From Amycolatopsis balhimycina FH 1894 (GTDB taxonomy: Bacteria > Actinomycetota > Actinomycetes > Mycobacteriales > Pseudonocardiaceae): DNA of 64,000 nucleotides. The notes under the pieces are model-generated. The model made no database searches, was not told the DNA's origin, and was given only the letters and a program-made list of their open reading frames with translations. Positions 9,690 through 17,975 of the stretch are shown piece after piece. Numbering within the stretch: position 1 is the first letter of the stretch; every line of letters starts with the position of its first letter. Where the stretch lies: positions 9,065,508-9,129,507 of the forward strand of contig NZ_KB913037.1 of NCBI RefSeq assembly GCF_000384295.1. The letters run 5' to 3'. Position numbers and translations under genes: made by a program.

Positions 9690-10810
9690 GTAACCCCGTC
9701 AAGGGAGCCGGGCGATCGCCCGCGGGCAAGGCGCCCGTGGTCGTGGTCGCCGGAGGTGGCAGCGCAGGACACATCGAACCCGCCCTCGCGCTGGCCGACG
9801 CCGTCATGCGGCTGCGCCCGGACGCGACGGTCGTGGCGCTCGGCACCGAGCGCGGCCTGGAGAACAAGCTGGTCCCGGCGCGTGGTTACCCGCTGGAGCT
9901 GATCCCGCCGGTGCCGATGCCGCGCAAGCCGACGCCGGAGCTGCTCCGGCTGCCGCTGAAGGTCCGCGACTCGGTCCGGAAGACCCGTGAGGTGCTGGAG
10001 CGGGTCGGCGCGGACGTCGTCGTCGGCTTCGGCGGCTACGTCGCCCTCCCGGCCTACCTGGCCGCGCGCGGGCGCATCCCGATCGTCGTCCACGAGGCCA
10101 ACCAGTCGCCGGGCCTGGCGAACAAGGTCGGCGCGCGGTTCGCGCACCGGGTCGCGGTCGCCGTCCCCGGCACGCCGCTGCCGAAGGCCGAGGTCGTCGG
10201 GATCCCGCTGCGGCCGTCGATCACGACGCTGGACCGCGCCGCGCTGCGGGCCGAGGCCCGGGAGCACTTCGGCTTGGACCCGGACGCGCCGACGCTGCTG
10301 GTGTTCGGCGGTTCGCAGGGCGCGGTGTCGATCAACAACGCCCTGTCGGGCGCGGCGAAGGACTTCGCGGACGCCGGGGTCGGCGTGCTGCACGCGCACG
10401 GCCCGAAGAACACCCTGGTCGTCCAGGAGTTCCCGGGCCGGCCGGCGTATGTGCCGGTGCCCTACCTGGAGCGGATGGACCTGGCCTACGCGGCGGCCGA
10501 CGCCACGGTGTGCCGCTCGGGCGCGATGACCGTCGCCGAGGTGACCGCCGTCGGGCTGCCCGCTGTGTTCGTCCCGCTGCCCTACGGCAACGGCGAGCAG
10601 GCCACCAACGCCCGGCCCGCCGTCGACGCCGGGGCCGCGCTGATGGTCGAAGACGCCGACCTCACCCCGGCGAAGGTCGCCGAACTGATCGTCCCGCTGG
10701 TGACCGACGCCGACCGCGTCGCGAAGATGAGCGCGGCGGCGGTCGGCATGGGGCACCGCCAAGCCGACGAAGTGCTCGCCAAGATCGTCCTGGAGGCCGC
10801 CGGTGCTTGA
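9686..10810 (+). CDS. murG: Lipid II synthase (GlcNAc transferase MurG)
   Basis: MurG (374 aa) transfers GlcNAc onto lipid I at the cytoplasmic membrane face. The first glycine-rich loop is [12 protein letters not shown] (residues 23-34), an actinobacterial variant of the usual GGTGGH. The second-domain loop FGGSQGA and the acceptor-side [13 protein letters not shown] follow in the correct order. A basic N-terminal extension of about 16 residues precedes the fold. The start is a GTG overlapping ftsW; the end overlaps the murC GTG by eight bases. Confidence 0.95.
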   Translation: MSNPVKGAGRSPAGKAPVVVVAGGGSAGHIEPALALADAVMRLRPDATVVALGTERGLENKLVPARGYPLELIPPVPMPRKPTPELLRLPLKVRDSVRKTREVLERVGADVVVGFGGYVALPAYLAARGRIPIVVHEANQSPGLANKVGARFAHRVAVAVPGTPLPKAEVVGIPLRPSITTLDRAALRAEAREHFGLDPDAPTLLVFGGSQGAVSINNALSGAAKDFADAGVGVLHAHGPKNTLVVQEFPGRPAYVPVPYLERMDLAYAAADATVCRSGAMTVAEVTAVGLPAVFVPLPYGNGEQATNARPAVDAGAALMVEDADLTPAKVAELIVPLVTDADRVAKMSAAAVGMGHRQADEVLAKIVLEAAGA

Positions 10811-12200
10811 CCTGCCTGAAGACCTGCGCCGGGCCCACCTGATCGGGATCGGCGGCGCCGGCATGTCCGGCATCGCGCGGATCCTGCTGGCCCGGGGCGC
10901 TTTCGTGTCGGGCTCGGACGCCAAGGAGTCGCGGGCGCTGCTGTCGCTGCGCGCCCAGGGCGCCGAACTGTTCGTCGGCCAGAACGCTGCGAACATCTCG
11001 TCGCTCTCCGAGCCGCCGTCCGCGGTGGTCGTCTCGACGGCGATCAAGGAGACCAACCCGGAGCTGGCCGCGGCCCGCGCCGCCGGCATCCCGGTGCTGC
11101 ACCGGGCGCAGGCCCTGGCCGGGCTGATGGCGGGCCACCGCATCGCCTGCATCGCGGGCACGCACGGCAAGACGTCGACGACGTCGATGCTCACGGTCGC
11201 GCTGCAGCACTGCCGGCTCGACCCGTCGTTCGCCATCGGCGGCGACCTCAACGAGTCCGGCGCCAACGCCCACCACGGCGAGGGCGGCGTCTTCGTCGCC
11301 GAGGCCGACGAGAGCGACGGCTCGTTCCTGACGTACGTGCCGTCGGTCGCGGTGGTGACGAACGTCGAGCCGGACCACCTGGACCACCACGGCACTGCCG
11401 AGGCATACACGAAGGTGTTCCGGGACTTTGCCGACCGGATCGAGCCGGGCGGGCTGCTGATCGTCTGCGCCGACGACGAGGGGGCCGACGCGCTCGGCGA
11501 CGAAGCCGAGAAGCGCGGCATCCGGGTGCAGCGGTACGGCCGCTCGGTCAGCGGGGCGGACGACGCCGGGATCACGTCCTACGAGCCGCTGCCCGACGGC
11601 GGGATCGTGCGGATCTCGCTGCGGGGCGAGCCGATCGACGTCAAGGTCGCGGTCCCCGGCGAGCACATGGCGCTGAACGCGGTCGCGGCCCTGCTGGCCG
11701 GGATCGCGCTGGGCGCGCCCGTGTCCGGGCTGGCCGAAGGGCTCGCGGCGTTCGGCGGGGTGCGGCGCCGGTTCGAGTTCAAGGGCCGGGCGGGCGACGT
11801 CCGCGTCTACGACGACTACGCGCACCACCCGACCGAGGTGGCCGCGCAGCTGCGCGCGGTGCGGACGGCGGCCGGAGCCGGCCGGGTCCTCGTGGTCTTC
11901 CAGCCGCACCTCTACTCGCGGACCAAGACGTTCTCGACGGAGTTCGCCGAGGCGCTGTCCCTGGCCGACGAGGTCGTCGTGCTCGACGTCTACGGCGCGC
12001 GCGAGGAACCGGAACCGGGTGTCACCGGCGCGCTGATCGCCGACCGGGTGACCGCGGCGGTGCACTACGAGCCGGCCTTCGACGTCGCCGCGCCGCTGGT
12101 GGCCGGGCTGGCGAAGCCGGGCGACCTCGTGGTGACCATGGGGGCCGGGGACGTGACGCAGCTGGGCCCGGAGATCCTCGCCGAGCTGGACAAGCGCTGA
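10803..12200 (+). CDS. murC: UDP-MurNAc:L-alanine ligase
   Basis: MurC (465 aa) starts the peptide stem by adding L-Ala to UDP-MurNAc. The N-terminal nucleotide-sugar loop is [11 protein letters not shown]. The ATP loop GTHGKTST has its lysine at residue 123, followed by EADESDGSF and the C-terminal DDYAHHPTE typical of MurC. Length and order are normal. The GTG start lies inside the murG end and the downstream gap to ftsQ is only four bases, so the gene is in the middle of a tight operon. Confidence 0.96.
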   Translation: MLDLPEDLRRAHLIGIGGAGMSGIARILLARGAFVSGSDAKESRALLSLRAQGAELFVGQNAANISSLSEPPSAVVVSTAIKETNPELAAARAAGIPVLHRAQALAGLMAGHRIACIAGTHGKTSTTSMLTVALQHCRLDPSFAIGGDLNESGANAHHGEGGVFVAEADESDGSFLTYVPSVAVVTNVEPDHLDHHGTAEAYTKVFRDFADRIEPGGLLIVCADDEGADALGDEAEKRGIRVQRYGRSVSGADDAGITSYEPLPDGGIVRISLRGEPIDVKVAVPGEHMALNAVAALLAGIALGAPVSGLAEGLAAFGGVRRRFEFKGRAGDVRVYDDYAHHPTEVAAQLRAVRTAAGAGRVLVVFQPHLYSRTKTFSTEFAEALSLADEVVVLDVYGAREEPEPGVTGALIADRVTAAVHYEPAFDVAAPLVAGLAKPGDLVVTMGAGDVTQLGPEILAELDKR

Positions 12201-12204
12201 GGCC

Positions 12205-13032
12205 ATGAGCTCGACCAGGGAACGCCGCCGTCCGTCCGAAGAGGACGAACGGGATCGTGCCGCCCTGGCGCGGGAACGGCGGGGGCGGCGCTCCGACGAG
12301 GAACGCCGCCGCACCCGCGCGTCCCGGCCGAGCCCGCGCAACCGGCCCAACCGCCACGTTGAGATCCGCCGCCGGTGGGTCGCGCTGCTGAGCGTGCTCA
12401 CTGTGGTGGCGCTGGTCTACCTGCTGTTCTTCAGCTCGATGCTCGGGGCGCAGAACGTCTCGGTCAGCGGCTCGCGCACGGTGTCCGCCGACCAGATCCG
12501 CACGGTGGCGGCGGTGCCGTCCGGCAAGCCGATGCTGCGGCTGAGCACCGACGAGATCCGTGACCGGGTGGCGGCGATGCCGGGCATCGCGACGGTCGAG
12601 GTGTCGCGCTCGTGGCCGGACACGGTCGAGATCACGGTGACCGAGCGGACGGCGATCGCGTTCTTCGACAGCGGCCCGGGCGGCGACGGCGTCCACCTCG
12701 TCGACGGCGGCGGCGTCGTGTTCAAGACGGTCTCCGCCCGCCCGCCGGGCCTGCCGGAGCTGAAGCTGCCGAAGGTGTCGGCGGACGACCCGGTGACCCG
12801 AGCGGTCACCGCGGTGCTCGGCGTGATCCCGGAGCAGCTGCTCAAGCAGGTCACGACCGCGACGGCGAAGACGCCGGCGAGCGTGGAGTTCACCCTGGCC
12901 AGCGGCAAGATCGTCCGCTGGGGGACGGCGGAGCAGACGGACCGCAAGGCCAAGGTCCTGGCCGCGCTGCTCACCCAGGAGGGCAAGATCTACGACGTCG
13001 CGGCGCCGGAACTGCCGACCATCACCTCCTGA
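12205..13032 (+). CDS. ftsQ: Cell division protein FtsQ/DivIB
   Basis: FtsQ (275 aa) is a bitopic divisome protein that holds FtsL and partner proteins at the septum. The first about 55 residues are highly charged (many Arg and Glu), followed by one membrane helix (VALLSVLTVVALVYLLFF), a POTRA domain (LGAQNVSVSG to TVTERTAIAFF) and the FtsQ/DivIB C-terminal domain. It lies four bases after murC, with an ATG start. In many actinobacteria ftsZ follows directly; here ftsZ is 13 kb away, beyond accessory genes. Confidence 0.93.
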   Translation: MSSTRERRRPSEEDERDRAALARERRGRRSDEERRRTRASRPSPRNRPNRHVEIRRRWVALLSVLTVVALVYLLFFSSMLGAQNVSVSGSRTVSADQIRTVAAVPSGKPMLRLSTDEIRDRVAAMPGIATVEVSRSWPDTVEITVTERTAIAFFDSGPGGDGVHLVDGGGVVFKTVSARPPGLPELKLPKVSADDPVTRAVTAVLGVIPEQLLKQVTTATAKTPASVEFTLASGKIVRWGTAEQTDRKAKVLAALLTQEGKIYDVAAPELPTITS

Positions 13033-13055
13033 AGTCTTTTTCGCGTGCAGTCGAG

Positions 13056-13093
13056 TTCCCGTATGCCGTACGATCTCGTATGACATACGGGAA
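13056..13093. promoter_or_regulatory. Doubled palindromic operator upstream of the NAD(P)-binding gene
   Basis: TTCCCGTATG (13056-13065) and CATACGGGAA (13084-13093) are exact inverted repeats. The block can also be read as two 13-base sites 17 bases apart: CGTATGcCGTACG (13060-13072, one mismatch) and the perfect CGTATGaCATACG (13077-13089). Such paired sites are typical of TetR-type repressors. The next ATG is at 13109, after a strong GAGGAGG (13095-13101). No TetR gene is adjacent in this window. Confidence 0.6.
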
Positions 13094-13108
13094 TGAGGAG
13101 GGTGACTC

Positions 13109-13939
13109 ATGACGATCCTGGTGACGGGCGCGACCGGCAGCGTCGGCCGGTTGGTGGTCGACGAGCTGGTCGCGGCGGGGGTGCCGGTGCGGGCGCTGAC
13201 CGTCGATCCTTCGCGAGCGAGGCTGCCTTCGGAAGCGGAGGTGGTCGTCGGGTCGCTCGCGAAGCCGTCGACGCTGCCGGTGGCGTTGAAGGGCGTCTCG
13301 GCGGTGTACCTGGCGCCGATGGCGAAGACCGTGCGGCGGTTCTGCGAACTGGCGTCGGAGGCGGGTGTTTCGCGGGTGGTGGCACTGTCGGGCAGCAGCG
13401 TCGGAGACGGCCACGAGGGGTCCAGCGGGAACGAGTATGCCGCCGTCGAGGCCGCGGTCCGCGACGCCGGGTTCGCCTGGACGTTCCTGCGGCCCGGCGC
13501 GTTCATGAACAACACGCTCGACTGGGTGGACATGGTCCGCGCGAGGGAGGTCGCGATGGCCTACGGCGACGCGACGCAGACCCCGATCGACCTCGGCGAC
13601 ATCGCGGCCGTCGCCGCCCGGGTGCTGGGCTCGGACGGGCACGTCGGAGCCACGCACGTCCTCAGTGGACCCGAAGCGATCAGCCTGCGCGGGCAGGTGG
13701 CGACGCTGGAGTCGGTGCTGGGTAAGGAAATCCGGTTCCGCGAGCTGACCCGCGCCGAGCAGCGCGCGCAGTGGATCGGGTTCGGCGTACCCGAGGCGGC
13801 CGTCGACTGGCTGCTCGACGGCTTCGAGGAAACCCTGCGGCACCCCCAGGTGCCGACCGGCGTCGTCGAAGAGCTGCTGGGCCGTCCGGGGACGACGTAC
13901 GCGCAATGGGTGGCCGCGCGGCGTGAGGTGTTCGCCTAG
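13109..13939 (+). CDS. NmrA/SDR-like NAD(P)-binding protein
   Basis: The protein (276 aa) begins with the nucleotide-binding loop VTGATGSVGR (residues 5-14) of the atypical short-chain dehydrogenase/NmrA group. It continues with VYLAPM, a strand ending in ALSGSS and the FLRPGAFMNN region, as in NAD(P)H:quinone-type and azoreductase-like members. No Tyr-x3-Lys pair of classical SDRs is obvious, so it may bind NADPH as a sensor or reduce small electrophiles. The ATG has an excellent ribosome-binding site. It is probably a single-gene unit under the palindromic operator just upstream. It is not a cell-division gene, although it directly follows ftsQ. Confidence 0.8.
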   Translation: MTILVTGATGSVGRLVVDELVAAGVPVRALTVDPSRARLPSEAEVVVGSLAKPSTLPVALKGVSAVYLAPMAKTVRRFCELASEAGVSRVVALSGSSVGDGHEGSSGNEYAAVEAAVRDAGFAWTFLRPGAFMNNTLDWVDMVRAREVAMAYGDATQTPIDLGDIAAVAARVLGSDGHVGATHVLSGPEAISLRGQVATLESVLGKEIRFRELTRAEQRAQWIGFGVPEAAVDWLLDGFEETLRHPQVPTGVVEELLGRPGTTYAQWVAARREVFA

Positions 13940-13979
13940 TTCGGCCGCCTACGGCCGCTGGACGCGCGTCCAAAGGTCT

Positions 13980-14009
13980 TGAATGACTCATTCAGGACCT
14001 CCGAAGACC
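13980..14009. terminator. Left half of an intergenic hairpin interrupted by the IS element
   Basis: The 17 bases at 13980-13996 (core GAATGA-C-TCATTC) are the exact reverse complement of CC at 14008-14009 joined to 15338-15352 on the far side of the insertion sequence. Removing the element and one copy of the ACC duplication rebuilds a perfect 17-bp stem with an 11-base loop between two convergent genes. This is family A, as at 2404-2462. Confidence 0.7.
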
Positions 14010-14050
14010 TGGGCTTGCCCCGTTTGGGCAGACAGGGTCGATGAGTGAGA

Positions 14051-14944
14051 TCAGGCTACCTGAGGTTCGGTAGCCGGGTGAGTGGTTGTTTCGTAGGCGC
14101 TGGGGCTGAGGTAGCCGAGGCTGGAGTGCCGGCGGCGGGTGTTGTACCAGCCTTCGATGTAGCTGAAGATCGCCTGGTGAGCGCGGGTTCTGGTCGGCCA
14201 AGGTTGCCGGTCGAGCAGTTCGGTTTTGATGGTCGCGAAGAACGACTCGGCCACCGCGTTGTCCCAGCACTGGCCTGTGCGACCGACCGAGAGCCGGACG
14301 CCGGCGTCGGTGGCGGTGCGGGCGAACTGGGCGGAGGTGTACTGGCAGCCGCGGTCGGAGTGGAAGATCACCCCGGGAGCGGGGCGGCGCTGGGTGAGCG
14401 CATCACGCAGGGCCTGGTCGATGAGGTCGGTGCGCAGGTGGTCGGCGGTGGCCCAGCCGATGACCTTGCGGGAGGCGAGGTCGATCACGGTGGCCAGGTA
14501 GAGCCAGCCTTCCCAGGTGGGGATGTAGGTGATGTCGCCGCACCACCGCGTGTTGATGTTCTCGGGGTGGCAGGTGAAGTCGCGGGTGATCAGGTCCGGG
14601 CGGGCCGGGGCGGCGGGGTCGGCGATGGTGGTGGTGCGCCATCGTTTCGGTGTCCGTCCGGCCAGGCCTGCTTGGCGCATCAGCCGGGCGACGCGTTTGC
14701 GGGCATGGCGGTGGCCTTGGGCCTGCAGTTCGGCGTGCACCCGCGGTGAACCGTAGGTGCCGCGGGACTCCTCGTGCACTTGCGCGATGTGGTCGGTCAG
14801 GGCGGTGTCGGTCAGTTCGCGGGCGGACGGGCCTGCGCGGTGGGTGTAGTAGGCGGCACGGGAGACCTTGAGCAGCGCGCAGGCACGCTTGACAGTGCCC
14901 TTGCCGCTGGCGTTCTCCGCCTCGATGAACGGGTAAACGTTCAC
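14051..14944 (-). CDS. IS3-family transposase OrfB (DDE integrase)
   Basis: OrfB (297 aa from GTG 14944) carries an HTH_21-like N-terminus and an rve integrase core. The catalytic triad is visible: Asp in WCGDITYI, Asp in HSDRGCQYTS and Glu in NAVAESFF, with exactly 35 residues between the last two, the DD(35)E pattern. Its frame is -1 relative to orfA and is open upstream to 15103, so a fusion by -1 frameshift is possible. However, no A6G-type slippery run is present, and the GTG start overlaps the orfA stop as GTGA, which fits translational coupling instead. Confidence 0.93.
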   Translation of the reverse strand: MNVYPFIEAENASGKGTVKRACALLKVSRAAYYTHRAGPSARELTDTALTDHIAQVHEESRGTYGSPRVHAELQAQGHRHARKRVARLMRQAGLAGRTPKRWRTTTIADPAAPARPDLITRDFTCHPENINTRWCGDITYIPTWEGWLYLATVIDLASRKVIGWATADHLRTDLIDQALRDALTQRRPAPGVIFHSDRGCQYTSAQFARTATDAGVRLSVGRTGQCWDNAVAESFFATIKTELLDRQPWPTRTRAHQAIFSYIEGWYNTRRRHSSLGYLSPSAYETTTHPATEPQVA

Positions 14945-15276
14945 CGGGTCTCCTTCGCGAAGAAAGCTGTCGCTCGTTTGAGGATTTCCACGTCTTCCCG
15001 CAGCCGTGTGTTCTCTTTCCGGAGGGCGGCGAGTTCGGTCTTGTCGTCGCTGGTCAGCCCGTCGGTGCGGGTCCCGGCGTCGCGTTCGGCCTGGACGATC
15101 CACTTGCGGACCACTGAGTCGGTCAGCTCGAAGTCCCGGACCACCTCCGGGACGGTTCGCTCGCCGCGCTGCACCAGCTCAACGATCTGCGCTTTGAACT
15201 CAGGTGTGAACACCCGCCGGGGTCGTTGACGGGCGCGGGGTTTCTTCTTGGCCACGGGTTCCATGATGAGGGACAT
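14941..15276 (-). CDS. IS3-family transposase OrfA (HTH protein)
   Basis: OrfA (111 aa) is the DNA-binding half of the transposase. After a basic start (KKKPRARQRPRR) comes the IS3 helix-turn-helix (FTPEFKAQIVELV... VPEVVRDFELTDSVVRKWI). A Leu-zipper-like helix follows (LAALRKENTRLREDVEILKRA), as used for OrfA/OrfAB multimerisation. It ends at TGA 14941-14943, which overlaps the orfB GTG. The start ATG lies about 35 bases inside the right inverted repeat. Confidence 0.92.
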   Translation of the reverse strand: MSLIMEPVAKKKPRARQRPRRVFTPEFKAQIVELVQRGERTVPEVVRDFELTDSVVRKWIVQAERDAGTRTDGLTSDDKTELAALRKENTRLREDVEILKRATAFFAKETR

Positions 15277-15402
15277 CCGTTCTCAGGGGCTTGCGTCCCT
15301 GATGAGAGGTGTCCGCCAAACCGGGTCAAGCCCAACCTGAATGAGTCATTCAGGACGCTCGCCCTCGCCGCCGCGCCGTCAACGAACCTCGGACGCGCGA
15401 CG

Positions 15403-16572
15403 CTAGACGCGCGTCCGGGCCATCCCGGCCAGGCCGATCAGGGGGAGCACGCCGGCGAACACGACGACCGCCGTCCAGCCGCCGAGGTGGTAGGCGATCG
15501 AGCCCGCCTGCGAGCCGATCGCGCCCCCGATGAAGAACGTGCCGAGGTAGACGCTGTTGATCCGGGCGCGGGCGGCCGGGTCGAGCTGGTAGATCGTGTG
15601 CTGGCCGACCACGAGCGTCGTCTGGACGGCCGTGTCGACGGCGATCGCGGCGATCGCCAGCAGCACGACGCTGTGCGCGCCGAACCCGGCGAGGGCGAAG
15701 GCCGCGGCGCAGAGCACGAAGGCGCCCGCGGTGAGCCGCCGGCCGTGGCCGTGGTCCGACCACCGCCCGGCCAGCGGCGCCACCGCGGCGCCGGCGGCAC
15801 CTGCCAGCGCGAACAGGCCGACGCCGAGCTGGGAGTAGTTGAACGGCGGTGCGGTCAGCACGAAGGCGATGGTCGTCCAGAACGCGCTGAACGCGCCGAA
15901 CATCGCCGACTGGTACAGGGCGCGGTGCCGCAGCGGCGGGTGCTTCCGGGCCATGGCCAGCGTCGAGCGGATCAGCTGTCCATAGTGGACGTCCGTCTTC
16001 GGCGCGCGGCGCGGCAGGATGAAGCGCAGCACGACGGCGAGCGCGGCCATCGCCGCGGCCGAGATCAGGAACACGACGCGCCAGCCGGTCACCTCGGCGA
16101 GCAGGCTGGCGACCACGCGCGAAAGCAGGATGCCGAACAGCAGCCCGCTCATGACCCGTCCGACGATCCGGCCGCGGATGTGGTCGGGCGAGATGTCGGC
16201 GGCGAACGGGACGAGGATCTGCACGACGACCGACGCGGCCCCGACCAGCAGCGAGGCGATCAGCAGCACGGCGAACCCGGGCGCGACCCCGATGACGACC
16301 AGGCCGGCGGAGGCGAGCGCGAGCAGCGTGGCGACGAGCCCGCGGTTCTCGAGCCGGTCGCCGAGCGGAACGAGCAGCAGCATCCCGGCGGCGTACCCGA
16401 TCTGGGTGGCGGTGACGACCCCACCGGCGGCGGCTTCGCCGACACCGAAGGTCTGCCGCAGCTCCGCCAGCAGCGGCTGGGCGTAGTAGAGGTTGGCGAC
16501 GGTCAGTCCACAGGAGACGGCCAGGAGCAGGACGAGCCACCCGGGCGGGGCTTTTTGCTCGGTCTCGGTCAT
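15403..16572 (-). CDS. MFS drug/metabolite exporter
   Basis: This is a 12-helix major facilitator (389 aa from ATG 16572) of the drug:H+ antiporter type. The N-terminal helix contains VANLYYAQPLLAELRQTFGV, a motif common in the YdhP/AraJ-like group, and the second loop carries the charged GDRLENRG motif. The ATG at 16572 was chosen because residues upstream of it run into the operator region. It is divergent from a CGNR regulator with two perfect operator halves between them, so the regulator probably controls it. The substrate cannot be told from sequence. It ends convergent to 13109-13939 across the IS-split hairpin. Confidence 0.85.
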   Translation of the reverse strand: MTETEQKAPPGWLVLLLAVSCGLTVANLYYAQPLLAELRQTFGVGEAAAGGVVTATQIGYAAGMLLLVPLGDRLENRGLVATLLALASAGLVVIGVAPGFAVLLIASLLVGAASVVVQILVPFAADISPDHIRGRIVGRVMSGLLFGILLSRVVASLLAEVTGWRVVFLISAAAMAALAVVLRFILPRRAPKTDVHYGQLIRSTLAMARKHPPLRHRALYQSAMFGAFSAFWTTIAFVLTAPPFNYSQLGVGLFALAGAAGAAVAPLAGRWSDHGHGRRLTAGAFVLCAAAFALAGFGAHSVVLLAIAAIAVDTAVQTTLVVGQHTIYQLDPAARARINSVYLGTFFIGGAIGSQAGSIAYHLGGWTAVVVFAGVLPLIGLAGMARTRV

Positions 16573-16595
16573 GCGTGCGTGCCCCCAGGGAAGGT

Positions 16596-16641
16596 GGAAC
16601 CGGTTTGATCGGTTCCCGACGGTACCAGTCAAACCGGTTCC
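16596..16641. promoter_or_regulatory. Paired operator between MFS exporter and CGNR regulator
   Basis: GGAACCGGTTTGA (16596-16608) and TCAAACCGGTTCC (16629-16641) are perfect 13-base inverted repeats. Each half contains the palindromic core AACCGGTT, with centres 34 bases apart, about three helical turns. The pair sits between the divergent starts at 16572 and 16659, so one regulator could control both genes. Confidence 0.7.
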
Positions 16642-16658
16642 GGCGTACTGTGACCCGT

Positions 16659-17198
16659 ATGACGGACCGATTCCGCTCAGGCGCGGGCAGGCTGTGCCTC
16701 GACTTCATCCGGACGCTGCGTTACCGCGGCACGCCATCGGAGTCGGAGGAGCTCCCGGACGCGGCGGCGTGGGGAGCGTGGATCGACCAGCTGGGCCCGT
16801 TCCCGGCCCCGGTCCATCCCGCTTCGGCGCAGGAAGCTCGTGCTTTGCGGGAGGCTGTTCACGAGCTGCTCACGGAATCCACGGTGCGTCCCGCCATCCG
16901 GCAGCGGTTGAACCGTTTCGCGGCTTTGCCGGTGCCGGCGCCTTCGCTGACGTCGTCGGGCGAGCTGCGTTGGCAGGCTTCGGATCCGGCGTCGGCGATG
17001 CTGGCGATGCTGGCCCGTGACGCGTTGGATTTGGTGACATCGCCGGAGTTCGCGCGGGTCCGGCCCTGCGCGGGGGAGACGTGCGGAGCGCTGTTTTTGG
17101 ACACGTCGCGGCCCGGGACGCGGCGGTGGTGCTCGATGGATGTCTGCGGGAACCAAGCCAAGAAGTCGACTTATCGAGCGAAGGCCACGGCTTCTTGA
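16659..17198 (+). CDS. CGNR zinc-finger / ABATE-domain transcriptional regulator
   Basis: The protein (179 aa) has an N-terminal ABATE-like domain (starting RFRSGAGRLCLDFIRTLRYR) and a C-terminal zinc ribbon: CAGETCGALFLD followed by WCSMDVCGNQAKKSTYRAK. The two Cys pairs (C-x4-C, C-x4-C) are present. The CGNR signature reads CGNQ, so the Arg is replaced. ATG 16659 was chosen because upstream in-frame residues run through the operator. Divergent placement from the MFS exporter and the shared operator pair suggest it is a local repressor of export. Confidence 0.85.
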   Translation: MTDRFRSGAGRLCLDFIRTLRYRGTPSESEELPDAAAWGAWIDQLGPFPAPVHPASAQEARALREAVHELLTESTVRPAIRQRLNRFAALPVPAPSLTSSGELRWQASDPASAMLAMLARDALDLVTSPEFARVRPCAGETCGALFLDTSRPGTRRWCSMDVCGNQAKKSTYRAKATAS

Positions 17199-17272
17199 CG
17201 CAATTATGCGAGCACGAGACTAAACGCTGCGTGATCTTGCAGGTGCGAAGAGTGCTCGCTACCGTGATGACC

Positions 17273-17467
17273 ATGAAACTCAGGAAGCTTGCCGGGACGT
17301 GTGACGATGGGACGTGCCCGACTGTCTACCTGTCGGATCGCAACACCCTCGTGCTGCAGGGTAACGCGGTGCTGAGCGCTGAAGGCCTGGTCTCCGCTCC
17401 CCATGAACAGGCTGTCGAGCTGTCGGTGGAACTTGTCGAGGAGGCATTGCGTGCGCTTGGGCGCTGA
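17273..17467 (+). CDS. Small conserved-type actinobacterial protein upstream of a DUF6879 gene
   Basis: This is a 64-residue protein starting MKLRKLAGTCDDGTCPTVYL. It contains a C-x4-C pair and a short acidic C-terminal helix. I recall similar small proteins beside DUF6879 and XRE regulators in actinomycetes, but no function is known to me. No Shine-Dalgarno is seen. Instead TTGCAG (17237-17242) and TACCGT (17260-17265) are spaced 17 bases, with the start seven bases after the -10 box, which fits a leaderless message. ATG 17267 and GTG 17264 are alternatives. Base composition is lower in GC than the neighbours. Confidence 0.65.
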   Translation: MKLRKLAGTCDDGTCPTVYLSDRNTLVLQGNAVLSAEGLVSAPHEQAVELSVELVEEALRALGR

Positions 17468-17975
17468 GTGGATGAGATACTTCGACGCCTTCACGGTCTC
17501 GGCGTTCCGTCTCGAGATACAGCAGACCTATACGATCCCGGCCGAGCGGTCCAACGTCGAACTGTTCCTGGCCGGCGGTGAGCGTCCTCTGGGCCACAAT
17601 GCCGCGTGGCATGGCCGTATCGAGGAGATCGTCTCGTCCGGCCGGACTGTTCAGCGCGCCAAAGCGGTCCGTCGACCGTTGACGGACTATCTTCGCTACC
17701 AGCGAGCGTGGAGTATTCCCGGAAATGTCGCTGCCGGCGAGGACTATCGAATGGTCGATATCACGGAGAACGACTGGGACTTGCCGGAACAGGACTTCTG
17801 GCTTTTCGACGAGGCTACGGTGGTACATCTCGACTACCATCCCGACGGTGTATTCATCGGTGCCGAGTTGGTGGAGGAGCCTGATCTGACGCAGTACTGT
17901 CGTTGGCGAGATGTAGCTCTGAGTCACGGGGTGCCGTTTGACGGATGGGATGCTGGAGCCGGGCCGGCAGGATGA
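17451..17975 (+). CDS. DUF6879 family protein
   Basis: The protein (174 aa) begins VRLGAEWMRYFDAFTVSAFRLE, the typical opening of DUF6879 proteins, and ends with a WRDVALSHGVPFDGW segment. GTG 17451 was chosen because a perfect GAGGAGG lies at 17438-17444 and the family N-terminus starts there; it overlaps the preceding small gene by 17 bases. Members are soluble and of unknown function and occur beside XRE/DUF5753 regulators, as here. Codons and GC are clearly less GC-biased than in the dcw genes, suggesting horizontal transfer of the three-gene unit. Confidence 0.8.
   Translation: MRLGAEWMRYFDAFTVSAFRLEIQQTYTIPAERSNVELFLAGGERPLGHNAAWHGRIEEIVSSGRTVQRAKAVRRPLTDYLRYQRAWSIPGNVAAGEDYRMVDITENDWDLPEQDFWLFDEATVVHLDYHPDGVFIGAELVEEPDLTQYCRWRDVALSHGVPFDGWDAGAGPAG

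Larger units (their letters stand above)
14010..15334 (-). mobile_element. Complete IS3-family insertion sequence, 1325 bp
   Basis: The ends are 25-base imperfect inverted repeats, 14010-14034 (TGGGCTTGCCCC...) and 15310-15334, matching at about 20 positions. The element is flanked by a 3-base direct repeat ACC (14007-14009 and 15335-15337), the usual IS3 target duplication. Inside are orfA and orfB on the minus strand, both intact. It is inserted in the right arm of a family A hairpin between two convergent genes, so no gene is broken. The intact ends and duplication suggest recent and possibly still mobile DNA. Confidence 0.92.

Noticed and set aside
14945..15103. A longer OrfB start at 15103
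   Set aside because: The added residues overlap orfA in another frame and are Arg-rich shadow; the GTG at 14944 coincides with the orfA stop.
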